Positions 1-6,725 of a stretch of 28,119 nucleotides of DNA are shown piece by piece (positions within the stretch are counted from its first letter, which is position 1; each line of letters opens with the position of its first letter). Both the position numbers and the translations under genes were made by a program. Under the pieces are notes generated by a model. The model searched no databases and was not told the DNA's origin. It was given only the letters and a program-made list of their open reading frames with translations. Source of the DNA: CAIOSQ01 sp044359885 (GTDB taxonomy: Bacteria > Pseudomonadota > Alphaproteobacteria > CACIAM-22H2); assembly GCA_044359885.1 (NCBI GenBank), contig JBIKLI010000016.1, positions 1 through 28,119 of the forward strand, given 5' to 3'.

Positions 1-371
1 CCAACTACCTGTCCGCGCCGGAGGACCTGGCCCGGACGGTGGACAGCGTGCGGCTGGGCCGAAGGATGATGGCGCAGCCCGCGCTGGCACCCTTCCTGGC
101 CGGGGAACATTTCCCCGGCGACGCGTCGTCCAGCCAGGCGGATCTCGAACAATTCGTTCGCCAGCAGGCACGCACCGGCTATCATCCCGCCGGAACCTGC
201 CGGATGAGCGGCGACGGCGGGGGCGTGGTCGACACGCGCCTGCGCGTGCGCGGGATCGACAGCCTGACCATCGCCGACAATTCGGTGATGCCGCGGCTGG
301 TGTCGGGCAACACGAACGCCACCGCGATCGCGATCGGCGAGCGCGCCGCGGAATTCGTCCTCGGCAACTAG
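1..371 (+). CDS. GMC-family FAD oxidoreductase, C-terminal fragment (cut by window edge)
   Basis: The reading frame is open from base 3 to a TAG at 369-371, giving about 122 residues; the N-terminus lies outside the window. The fragment shows the C-terminal signature of GMC oxidoreductases (choline dehydrogenase, alcohol and sugar dehydrogenase types). YHPAGTCRM has the active-site His codon at 183-185, followed by VVD, LRVRGI, IADNSVMPRLVSGNTNA with the partner Asn, and a closing helix IAIGERAAEF. Members oxidise alcohol groups of sugars, choline or polyethylene glycols using FAD; the substrate cannot be read from this part. The gene is followed two or seventeen bases later by the LacI-type regulator, depending on that gene's start, so the two are probably co-transcribed. 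This places the oxidoreductase in the same catabolic unit as the SDR and ABC transporter genes. Confidence 0.93.
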   Translation, partial: NYLSAPEDLARTVDSVRLGRRMMAQPALAPFLAGEHFPGDASSSQADLEQFVRQQARTGYHPAGTCRMSGDGGGVVDTRLRVRGIDSLTIADNSVMPRLVSGNTNATAIAIGERAAEFVLGN

Positions 372-388
372 AGGTGCTGGGCCAGGCG

Positions 389-1414
389 ATGCGCAAGAGC
401 GAGGGACGGGCGCGGTTGACGGACGTGGCGCGGCTGGCGGGTTGCGCGCCGGTGACGGTCTCGCGTTTCTTCAACGACCCCGGGCGCGTCAGCGACGACG
501 TCAAGCGCGCGATCGAGGGCGCGATCGGCGAGCTCGGCTACTACCGCAACGAGAGCGCGCGGGTGCTGCGCTCGAAACGCTCCAAGCTGGTCGGCGTCGT
601 CATCCCGACGCTGCGGCACTCGATCTACGCCGACATGGTCGAAGGGCTGCAGCGCCGCCTGGCGGCGCATGGGTTCTCGCTGATCCACAACGTCTCGGAC
701 TACGACCTCGACGAGGAACACGCCCAGGCGCGCAACCTGATCGAGCGCGGCGTCGAGGCGATCGTCCTGGTCGGCACGCGCCATCGCCGCAAGACCCTCG
801 AGCTGCTGGCGGCCAGCGCGGTGACCGGCGTGGTGACCTATGCGCTGCGCGACGATTTCGAGGTCGCGAGCGTCGGCTTCGACAACCACCGCGCCGCCGC
901 GCTGGCGGCCGCGAAGCTGCTCGAGCTTGGCCACCGGCGCTTCGCGATGATCGCCGGCATCACCCACGACAACGACCGCGCCCAGTCGCGCGTCGAGGGC
1001 TTCGCCGCGGCGCTGGCCGAGGCCGGGATCCCGGCCGCCGATCTCTGCGTGCGCGAGGCGCGCTACGACATCCGCGAGGGCCAAGCGGCCATGGCCGAGC
1101 TGCTCGACCGCGCACCCGCGACGACGGCGGTGTTCTGCGGCAGCGACGTGCTGGCGGTCGGCGCGCTGCGCGAATGCCGCAACCGCGGCCTCGCGGTGCC
1201 CGCCGACATCTCGATCATCGGCTTCGACAATCTCGAGATCTCCGAATACACCGACCCGCCGCTCTCGACGCTCAACGTGCCGGCGGTCGAGATGGGCGAG
1301 GAAGCCGCGAACTTCATCGTCCAGGCCAAGCCCGGCGCGGCCGCCGCGAAGAAGGTGGAGCTGCAGGTCGGCTATGTCCCGCGCGGCACGACGGCCCGGC
1401 CACGGTCGCCCTGA
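389..1414 (+). CDS. LacI-family transcriptional regulator
   Basis: A 341-aa protein of normal LacI/GalR length. Residues about 9-30 (LTDVARLAGCAPVTVSRFFN) form the N-terminal helix-turn-helix, and about 45-62 (LGYYRNESARVLRSKRS) the hinge helix. From about 66 (LVGVVIPTL) onward is the periplasmic-binding-protein-like effector domain, with typical segments IIGFDNLEISEYTDPPLSTLNVP near the end. Such proteins repress or activate sugar-catabolism genes and respond to a sugar or sugar acid. I chose the ATG at 389; a GTG at 374 would add only five residues and has no room for a ribosome site after the upstream stop. GAGGTG at 371-376 could serve the ATG at a slightly long spacing. Its likely target is the CG-centred operator at 6455-6478 ahead of the convergent lyase-transporter operon. 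That link is inferred. Confidence 0.93.
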   Translation: MRKSEGRARLTDVARLAGCAPVTVSRFFNDPGRVSDDVKRAIEGAIGELGYYRNESARVLRSKRSKLVGVVIPTLRHSIYADMVEGLQRRLAAHGFSLIHNVSDYDLDEEHAQARNLIERGVEAIVLVGTRHRRKTLELLAASAVTGVVTYALRDDFEVASVGFDNHRAAALAAAKLLELGHRRFAMIAGITHDNDRAQSRVEGFAAALAEAGIPAADLCVREARYDIREGQAAMAELLDRAPATTAVFCGSDVLAVGALRECRNRGLAVPADISIIGFDNLEISEYTDPPLSTLNVPAVEMGEEAANFIVQAKPGAAAAKKVELQVGYVPRGTTARPRSP

Positions 1415-1462
1415 CCCGATGGCGTCCGCCCTTCCCGCCGGCCCGACAGAGGAGGACACCCG

Positions 1463-2320
1463 ATGAACAAGGACATGGCCCTGCCCCAGGACTTCGCCGG
1501 ACGCGTGGCGCTCGTCACCGGGTCGACGCAGGGGCTGGGCGCCGAGATCGCGGCCCTGCTCGTGCGGCGGGGCCTCGCGGGGCTGGTCGTCACCGGACGC
1601 GACCAGGCCCGCGGCGAGGCCGCGGCCGCGCGCTTCGCCGCCGCCGGCTGCGAGACGATCTTCGTGCGCGCCGATCTGGAATCGCATGACGACGTGGTCG
1701 CCCTGATCGCGGCCTGCGAGCGGAAATTCGGCCGCATCGACGTGCTGATCAACGCCGCCGGCAACACCGACCGGGGCACGATCCTCGACACCGACCCCGC
1801 CCTCTACGACGCGGTCTTCGCCGCCAACGTCAAGGCGCCGTTCTTCCTGATGCAGGGCGCGCTCAGGCTGATGGTCGCCAAGGGGATCCGTGGCGCGGTC
1901 GTCAACGTCATCTCGATGAGCGCGCATGGCGGCCAGTCCTTCCTCGCCGCCTATTGCGCCGCCAAGGGCGCGCTGCTGACGCTGACCAAGAACACCGGCT
2001 TCGCGATGATGCGCCACGGGTGCCGCGTCAACGGCCTGTGCATGGGCTGGATGTACACGCCCGGCGAGGAGGCGACGATGCGCCGCTGGCACGGCGCCCA
2101 GGACGGCTGGCGCGAAGCCGCCGAGGCGCAGCTGCCGATCGGCCGCATGCTCGACATGGCCGAGGTCGCGCGCGCGGCGGTGTTCTTGTGCGCCGACGAG
2201 TCCGGGATGATGACCGGCTCGATCGTCGACTACGACCAGTCGATCCCCGGCTGCTTCGACGCCGTGCCGCAGCCGCCCGCGATCCCGCTCGGCATCCAGG
2301 CGAAGCCGCCGGTCGGATAG
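1463..2320 (+). CDS. SDR-family NAD(P)-dependent oxidoreductase
   Basis: A 285-aa classical short-chain dehydrogenase/reductase. The cofactor loop is TGSTQGLG (residues 19-26), the structural motif is NAAG (97-100), and the catalytic set is N122, S151, Y164 and K168 (YCAAK). The C-terminal part carries the usual substrate loop and an MTGSIVDYDQ segment in place of the common TGxxxxVDGG. A strong ribosome site AGAGGAGG lies at about 1448-1455, supporting the ATG at 1463. Family members reduce or oxidise sugar, sterol or keto groups; the exact substrate is unknown. It follows the LacI gene by 48 bases on the same strand, so it probably belongs to the GMC-LacI-SDR transcript. Its TAG stop is only four bases from the end of the convergent permease gene, leaving no room for a separate terminator. 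Confidence 0.93.
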   Translation: MNKDMALPQDFAGRVALVTGSTQGLGAEIAALLVRRGLAGLVVTGRDQARGEAAAARFAAAGCETIFVRADLESHDDVVALIAACERKFGRIDVLINAAGNTDRGTILDTDPALYDAVFAANVKAPFFLMQGALRLMVAKGIRGAVVNVISMSAHGGQSFLAAYCAAKGALLTLTKNTGFAMMRHGCRVNGLCMGWMYTPGEEATMRRWHGAQDGWREAAEAQLPIGRMLDMAEVARAAVFLCADESGMMTGSIVDYDQSIPGCFDAVPQPPAIPLGIQAKPPVG

Positions 2321-2324
2321 GCGA

Positions 2325-3182
2325 TCAGGCGCCCTTGACGCCGCCCGTCGTCAGGCCGCCGACGATCTCCTTCTGGATGAAGACCGTCAGGACCAGGACC
2401 GGCAGCATGACCACGATCGCCGCCGCGGCCAGCGGCCCCCAGGCGAACTGCTCGAAGGTCAGCATGTTGTAGACCGCGACCGGCATCGTGCGCGTCGTGC
2501 GTCCCGCGAACACGGCGCCGAAGACGAAGTTGTTCCAGGAATAGATGAAGGACAGGATCGCGCCCACCACGATGCCCGGGCGCGCCAGCGGCACGGCCAC
2601 GTGGATGAAGGCCTGCCAGGCGTTGCAGCCGTCGATCGTCGCGGCCTCCTCGAGCTGCGCCGGAAGGGCCTCGAAATACCCGACCATCACGTAGACGACG
2701 ATCGGCAGCGTGATCACCAGATGCACGATCGCGATCGGCAGCACCGAGCCCAGCAGGCCGATCATCTGGAACAGCGTGTAGAGCGGGATCAGGTAGGACA
2801 GGCCCGGCGTCATGCGCGCGATCAGGATCAGCACCGCGGCCGCGCGCGCCTTCGACTTGGCGATGCCGTAGCCGGCGGGGACGCCCAGCAGGACCGCCGC
2901 CGCCGTGGCCCCGCCGGACACGAGCAGCGAATTCCAGAAATAGAGCGCGAAGGGCGTCTCGGCGAAGAGACGGCGGAAATTGTCGAGCGTCGGCTCGGGC
3001 GGCAGGAAGACCGGCGGATAGGCGGTGTTGTCGACCTCGTGCTTGAGCGACAGCGAGACGACCCAGAAGAACACGAACAGCACCGGCGCGAGCAGCACCG
3101 CGAGCGACGCGGCGAGCGCGAGCCGGCCGCCGAGCCGCCGCACCGCCGCGCGATCCGGCCGCGGCCGGATCAGTCGTTCCAT
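2325..3182 (-). CDS. Carbohydrate ABC transporter permease, MalG/UgpE type
   Basis: A 285-aa inner-membrane permease with about six hydrophobic helices. The first is at about residues 20-45 (LALAASLAVLLAPVLFVFFWVVSLSL). The cytoplasmic EAA loop reads EEAATIDGCNAWQAFIHVAVPLARPG; in this loop EAA-x3-G contacts the ATPase. The periplasmic segment EPTLDNFRRLF before helix 2 and the ending ...FIQKEIVGGLTTGGVKGA are typical of MalG-type permeases. The ATG at 3180-3182 lies inside the last codons of the upstream permease gene (13-base overlap), which argues for coupled translation. It is the last gene of the lyase-SBP-permease-permease operon and ends four bases from the convergent SDR gene. The usual ATP-binding subunit (MsmK/UgpC/MalK type) is not encoded after it. 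Confidence 0.94.
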   Translation of the reverse strand: MERLIRPRPDRAAVRRLGGRLALAASLAVLLAPVLFVFFWVVSLSLKHEVDNTAYPPVFLPPEPTLDNFRRLFAETPFALYFWNSLLVSGGATAAAVLLGVPAGYGIAKSKARAAAVLILIARMTPGLSYLIPLYTLFQMIGLLGSVLPIAIVHLVITLPIVVYVMVGYFEALPAQLEEAATIDGCNAWQAFIHVAVPLARPGIVVGAILSFIYSWNNFVFGAVFAGRTTRTMPVAVYNMLTFEQFAWGPLAAAAIVVMLPVLVLTVFIQKEIVGGLTTGGVKGA

Positions 3183-4087
3183 TTCGCCTTCTCCCGGGCC
3201 CAGAGCAGCAGCAGCGACAGCGAGGCGACGATCGCGAAGAACACCACCACCACCGCCGAGGCGTTGCCGACGTTGTAGTAGGCGAAGGCCTGGGAATAGA
3301 GATAGAGGTTGATCGTCTCCGATGCCGTTCCCGGGCCGCCGTTCGAGATCACGTAGATCACCTCGAAGGCCTTCAGCGCGTCGATGGTGCGGATGATGCC
3401 GGCGACGACGATGAACGGCATCGCCAGCGGCAGCGTGATGTGCCGGAACATCTGCCACGCCGAGGCGCCGTCCAGCAGCGCGCTCTCGTAGGGCTCGGTC
3501 GGGATCGCGGCGAGGCCGCCCAGCACGATGATCATGACGAACGGCGTCCACAGCCAGATCTCGACCAGCGCCAGGCTGGGGATCACCGTCGCGCGGGCGA
3601 ACACCCATTCCGAGGGGCCGATTCCGACCAGTCCCAGGAGATAGTTGAGTACCCCCAGCTGCGGATGGAACATCATCGTCCAGATCAGCGCGATCGCGAC
3701 CGGCGTCGCCATCATCGGCATGATGAACAGCGTGCGCAGCAGGCCGCGCAGCGGGAACTCGCGATGGAACACGACGGCGGCGGCGGTGCCCAGCGCCAGC
3801 GGCAGGACGACCGCGAGGAAGGAGAAATAGAACGTGTGCCAGATCGCCTCGCGGAAGCGCTGGTTGGTCGCCAGCTCGGCGTAGTTGCGCCATCCGACCC
3901 AGGACGCCCTGCCGCCCAGCTGCCACTCGTGGAAGCTCATCCAGACCGTGAAGACCCACGGGAAGACGATGATCGCAAGCGTCGCGACCAGGCCCGGCAG
4001 GATGAACCAGCGATAGCCGCGCCGCGGTCCGCGGACCGCCGGCGCCGGGACGGCGGCATGCGCCGCCCCGGCCGCGGGGCCGCTCAC
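3170..4087 (-). CDS. Carbohydrate ABC transporter permease, MalF/UgpA type
   Basis: A 305-aa permease, first of the pair. After a short Ala/Pro/Arg-rich cytoplasmic tail come helix 1 (WFILPGLVATLAIIVFPWVF), the periplasmic loop with SWVGWRNYAELATNQRFREAIW, and five more helices. The EAA-type loop is YESALLDGASAWQMFRHITLPLAMP. The C-terminal NGGPGTASETINLYLYSQAF motif is characteristic of UgpA/MalF-type sugar permeases. I chose the GTG at 4085-4087 because it overlaps the SBP stop by four bases (GTGA) and leaves a normal tail length; there is no ATG before helix 1 in frame. It forms the membrane channel with the next gene, and both would need an ATPase encoded elsewhere. Confidence 0.92.
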   Translation of the reverse strand: MSGPAAGAAHAAVPAPAVRGPRRGYRWFILPGLVATLAIIVFPWVFTVWMSFHEWQLGGRASWVGWRNYAELATNQRFREAIWHTFYFSFLAVVLPLALGTAAAVVFHREFPLRGLLRTLFIMPMMATPVAIALIWTMMFHPQLGVLNYLLGLVGIGPSEWVFARATVIPSLALVEIWLWTPFVMIIVLGGLAAIPTEPYESALLDGASAWQMFRHITLPLAMPFIVVAGIIRTIDALKAFEVIYVISNGGPGTASETINLYLYSQAFAYYNVGNASAVVVVFFAIVASLSLLLLWAREKAKWND

Positions 4088-5418
4088 GCCTCGCTGCGCT
4101 CGAGCACGGGACGGAACTCGGCGGTCGCGCGACGCAGCTCGGCCCCCGGATCGGCGCCGCCCAGCATGTTGGTGAGCGCGGTCCCGAAAACGTCCCGGAA
4201 CTCCGTGACCGGCCCGATGACCGGGAACCCGGTCCGCGCGATCTCGCCCGATCCGCGCACCGCGTCGGCCCAGCCGCGCGGCACGGTCAGGGTCTCCAGC
4301 GTCTCGCGGTCCTGCAGCGTCGAGCGCCGGAACGGGATGCCCGAGCCGGTGCGCAGCAGCCGGTTCGACATCGTCAGGCTCGTGGTCCAGAGGCAGAACA
4401 GGAAGGCCGCCTCCTTCTTCTGGCTGGCGGCGGCGATGCCGATTCCGTCGCCGCCCATGCCCGCATGATGGGCCTTGGGCCCGGGCGGGATGATGCCGTA
4501 GCCGACCTTGCCGACGATGCGGCTGCGCTGGCGATCCTCCAGCGGCGGCGCGAACCCGGCGCCGTCGATCCACATCGCGGCGCGGCCCTGGGCGAAGAGC
4601 GACTGCGCTTCGTTCCAGTTGAAGCCGGCCACGCCCTGCGGACCGGAATTGCGCAGCAGCGTCTGGTAGACGGTCGCGGCGGCGATGGCGTCGTCGGTGT
4701 CGGTCGTCAGCCGGGGCGGCGCGCCGGCCACCGTTTCCTGGCCCCAGCCCAGAAGCAGCTGCGTCCAGACGGGGATGTTGGCGTTGCGCAGGCCGCGCGC
4801 GACGATCCCCGCGACGCCGTTGGCGGGATCGTGAAGCCGGGCCGCCGCCGCGACGATCTCGTCGATCGAGCGCGGATAGGGGACGTTCTTCGCCGCGAAC
4901 AGCTCGGTGTTCCAGTAGAGCAGCCAGTAATCGACCGACCAGGGCAGCGAGCCGATGCGCCCGCCGTCGGTGGCGTAGTCCAGGCCGCGCTGCGTGACGT
5001 CGCCGGCCTCCCATTCGCCCGGCGTCAGCTGCCCGTCGCGCAGATAGCCGCCGACCTCGGCCAGCCAGCGCGTGCGCGCGAACAGCCGCTTCTGGACATG
5101 GTACGAGATATGGACGACGTCGAAGCTGGGCTTGCCGGAATTGAGCTCGATCACGATCTTCTGGCGCTGCTGCTGCTCGGGCACGTCCTCGATCGCCGCC
5201 TTGATCCCCGTCAGGGCCTCGAACTCCGCGATATGGCGCTTCAGCAGGTCGCCGCGCGGGCTGCGGATCAGGGACACTTCCAGCGTCTGACCCTGGAATC
5301 GCCGCCAGTTGAACGCGCCGCTCTGCGCGTACAGCGTCGTCGCGTTGATCATCGGCGCCGCCAGGGCGCCGAGCGCCGCACCCCTGATCGCGCCGCGCCG
5401 CGTGATTGCCTTCGTCAT
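4084..5418 (-). CDS. Extracellular solute-binding protein, family 1, Tat-type signal
   Basis: A 444-aa periplasmic sugar-binding protein. The N-terminus (TRRGAIRGAALGALAAP, then ...TTLYAQ) has a twin-arginine followed by a hydrophobic stretch and an Ala-x-Ala-like cleavage region, so export by Tat is likely. The mature part has family 1 features: an early beta strand QTLEVSLIRS, AEFEALTGIKAAIEDVP, and LLYWNTELF in the first lobe, and GRAAMWIDGAG in the hinge region. It would capture a carbohydrate or sugar acid and deliver it to the two permeases downstream. The ATG at 5416-5418 is fixed by a strong GGGAGGA ribosome site six bases away; longer in-frame starts upstream would run into the lyase gene. 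It is second in the operon, 52 bases after the DapA-family gene. Confidence 0.94.
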   Translation of the reverse strand: MTKAITRRGAIRGAALGALAAPMINATTLYAQSGAFNWRRFQGQTLEVSLIRSPRGDLLKRHIAEFEALTGIKAAIEDVPEQQQRQKIVIELNSGKPSFDVVHISYHVQKRLFARTRWLAEVGGYLRDGQLTPGEWEAGDVTQRGLDYATDGGRIGSLPWSVDYWLLYWNTELFAAKNVPYPRSIDEIVAAAARLHDPANGVAGIVARGLRNANIPVWTQLLLGWGQETVAGAPPRLTTDTDDAIAAATVYQTLLRNSGPQGVAGFNWNEAQSLFAQGRAAMWIDGAGFAPPLEDRQRSRIVGKVGYGIIPPGPKAHHAGMGGDGIGIAAASQKKEAAFLFCLWTTSLTMSNRLLRTGSGIPFRRSTLQDRETLETLTVPRGWADAVRGSGEIARTGFPVIGPVTEFRDVFGTALTNMLGGADPGAELRRATAEFRPVLERSEA

Positions 5419-5423
5419 CTCAT

Positions 5424-5430
5424 TCCTCCC
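5424..5430 (-). promoter_or_regulatory. Ribosome binding site of the solute-binding protein gene
   Basis: On the minus strand this reads GGGAGGA, near-perfect to the anti-Shine-Dalgarno sequence and ending five bases before the ATG at 5418. It decides the start. It is the strongest such site in the operon, which fits the need for excess binding protein over permease. Confidence 0.8.
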
Positions 5431-5470
5431 TTTCCCGGTTGCGCGCGCCGCCTCGTGCGGCGCCCCTGGC

Positions 5471-6436
5471 TCAGGCCGTCGCGGCCATCGCGTAGAGGGT
5501 GGACGGACCGAAGCCGACCTCCCCGAAGATCGTCTCCATCCGCCGCCAGTCGCCGTCCGGCAGCGGCGCCAGCGGGCCGCGCACATGGCCCGACGCGATG
5601 CGCCCGAACCGGGCCAGCGTCTCCTTCATGCGCGCCTGCCAGTCGACATAGGGATGGCCGTAGAACGCCTCGACCAGGCGGGACATCTCGCGCACGCGCC
5701 CGCGCAGGACCTGCGCGTCGCCGCCGCCGGCCATGGCGCGGAACAGCGCCACCTGGCGGTCGGCGATGACGCTGCCGGCCCCCGAGATGATGCCCCTCGC
5801 CCCCATCGCGAGGGATCCGGCCAGCCACATCGAATGGGTCGTCAGCACGTTGACGGGCCGCGCCAGCCCGTGCAGCGCCTCGATCGTGCGCTCGTGCAGA
5901 CGCGGATCGCCGCCCAGATCCTTGATCGCGGCGATGGCGGGCACGCGCTCGCACAGCCGCACCAGCGCATCGAGCGGATAGTGCAGCTGCATCGCCAGCG
6001 GATATTGGAAGACCACCAGCGGCAGATCCGTCGCCCCGGCGACGGCGGCCACGAAATCGGCCTGCAGCTGCGGCCGCCCGCCGCCGCCGAACATCAGCGA
6101 ATTGGGCGGAAAGACCAGCAGCGCATCGGCCCCGTCCGCGGCCGCGGCGCGCGCGAGTTCGGCCGCCAGCCGGGTCGATTCGGCATAGACGCCGCAGATC
6201 AGCGCCGTGCGCCCGCCCACCGCGTCGGCCGCGACGGCCATCGCCCGGCGCTGCTCGGCGACGGACAGCGCATGCACCTCGGCGGCATGGCCGTTGAGCG
6301 TGATCCCCGTCACCCCGTCGACCGCCGCGAGGTCGGCGAGATGACGCCGGTACCCGGCCTCGTCGATCTCGCCCGAGCCCAGGAACGGCATCAGGCAGGC
6401 GGGAATGACGCCGGCCGGCACGAATCGTCTGCTCAT
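5471..6436 (-). CDS. DapA/dihydrodipicolinate synthase-family lyase or aldolase
   Basis: A 321-aa class I (Schiff-base) TIM-barrel enzyme of the DapA/N-acetylneuraminate lyase superfamily. Lys172 (AAIKD) is the expected Schiff-base lysine and Tyr145 (VFQYP) the acid-base tyrosine. The pyruvate-binding loop, normally GTTGE or similar, is NGHAAE at 48-53, so it is unlikely to be true DapA. Relatives act on 2-keto-3-deoxy sugar acids, 5-keto-4-deoxyglucarate or hydroxyproline-derived keto acids. With an SDR, a GMC oxidoreductase and a sugar ABC importer next to it, a 2-keto-deoxy sugar-acid aldolase or dehydratase is my best inference. The ATG at 6434-6436 precedes FVPAGVIPACLMPF, the usual first barrel strand. 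It is the first gene of the operon and sits directly behind a LacI-type operator. Confidence 0.9.
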   Translation of the reverse strand: MSRRFVPAGVIPACLMPFLGSGEIDEAGYRRHLADLAAVDGVTGITLNGHAAEVHALSVAEQRRAMAVAADAVGGRTALICGVYAESTRLAAELARAAAADGADALLVFPPNSLMFGGGGRPQLQADFVAAVAGATDLPLVVFQYPLAMQLHYPLDALVRLCERVPAIAAIKDLGGDPRLHERTIEALHGLARPVNVLTTHSMWLAGSLAMGARGIISGAGSVIADRQVALFRAMAGGGDAQVLRGRVREMSRLVEAFYGHPYVDWQARMKETLARFGRIASGHVRGPLAPLPDGDWRRMETIFGEVGFGPSTLYAMAATA

Positions 6437-6454
6437 GACCTGTCGCCTTGCTCC

Positions 6455-6478
6455 GGAAATGAAATCGTTACCATTTCC
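6455..6478. promoter_or_regulatory. LacI-family operator, 24-bp palindrome centred on CG
   Basis: The site is symmetric about the CG at 6466-6467. Outer arms GGAAATG (6455-6461) and CATTTCC (6472-6478) are perfect inverted copies, and 9 of 12 base pairs are symmetric overall. The core TGAAATCGTTACCA (6460-6473), with the preceding A, fits every defined position of the LacI/CcpA-type consensus WTGNAANCGNWNNCA. It lies 18 bases before the lyase start codon, where a bound repressor would block the transcript. The LacI-family gene at 389-1414 is the obvious candidate regulator; that assignment is inferred. Confidence 0.72.
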
Positions 6479-6535
6479 GTAAGACGAAAATGATTCGAGA
6501 TCAAGGAGAAAACTCAGATCCGCGAGATGTTCTCC

Positions 6536-6563
6536 CATATATTTATGGAAACGATACTCCAAA
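6536..6563 (-). promoter_or_regulatory. Possible promoter with second LacI-type half-site
   Basis: In an unusually AT-rich patch, the minus strand has a -10-like TATATG (6536-6541) and a weak -35-like TTTGGA (6558-6563) 16 bases apart. Between them, on the plus strand, TGGAAACGAT (6546-6555) matches 9 of 10 bases of TGGTAACGAT, the minus-strand reading of the proximal operator. The flanking TGGA/TCCA (6546-6561) is symmetric. The CG centres of the two sites are 86 bp apart. The -35 is poor, so the promoter call is tentative; the shared operator core is the stronger part. Confidence 0.35.
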
Positions 6564-6594
6564 CAGCAGCCACGACCCCGCGGGTTTCACGGCG

Positions 6595-6682
6595 AGGTCT
6601 GACCCCGGTTGGGGCCCGCTTTGGGGCCCGGGCCGGGGTCGGCGCCAATGGTGGGGTCTCCACCCCGACCGGGGTCAGACCC
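6595..6682. repeat. Long imperfect inverted repeat built from GGGGTCAGACCCC-type ends
   Basis: The left arm 6595-6614 (starts AGGTCTGACCCC) and right arm 6663-6682 (ends GGGGTCAGACCC) are reverse complements at 18 of 20 positions, one mismatch being a G-T wobble if transcribed. The 48-base interior holds a tandem TTGGGGCCCG at 6609-6618 and 6621-6630. The right arm is followed by a second CAGACCCCTT (6686-6695). The element lies between the lyase promoter region and the MFS gene, within 45 bases of the MFS start codon. It is the largest member of the dispersed palindrome family in this window. Confidence 0.7.
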
Positions 6683-6683
6683 C
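6671..6683. repeat. Dispersed palindrome GGGGTC-A-GACCCC, copy 1
   Basis: Perfect 13-base odd palindrome followed by TTCAGACCCCTTCC. The same core occurs at 10193, 15568/15585, 19889 and (inverted, shortened) 20702, always outside or at the very end of genes. Confidence 0.75.
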
Positions 6684-6725
6684 TTCAGACCCCTTCCGGC
6701 GTCGGGAAGGTGTAGCCTGGGGGGC

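Noticed and set aside
368..2092. 574-codon minus-strand frame opposite the LacI and SDR genes
   Set aside because: Composition is His/Arg/Asp-rich with no recognisable domain; it mirrors two well-supported genes.
5471..6562. Longer start for the DapA-family gene (42 extra residues)
   Set aside because: The extension would translate through the operator region, contains no family sequence, and the ATG at 6436 directly precedes the first barrel strand.
6671..6695. Palindrome copies as classical intrinsic terminators
   Set aside because: The stem would be only five base pairs with a three-base loop and just two T residues follow; several copies lie upstream of genes rather than after them.
6609..6725. 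Longer start for the MFS gene
   Set aside because: It would encode a Gly/Pro/Ser leader from the repeat element; the ATG at 6726 fits the normal family start.
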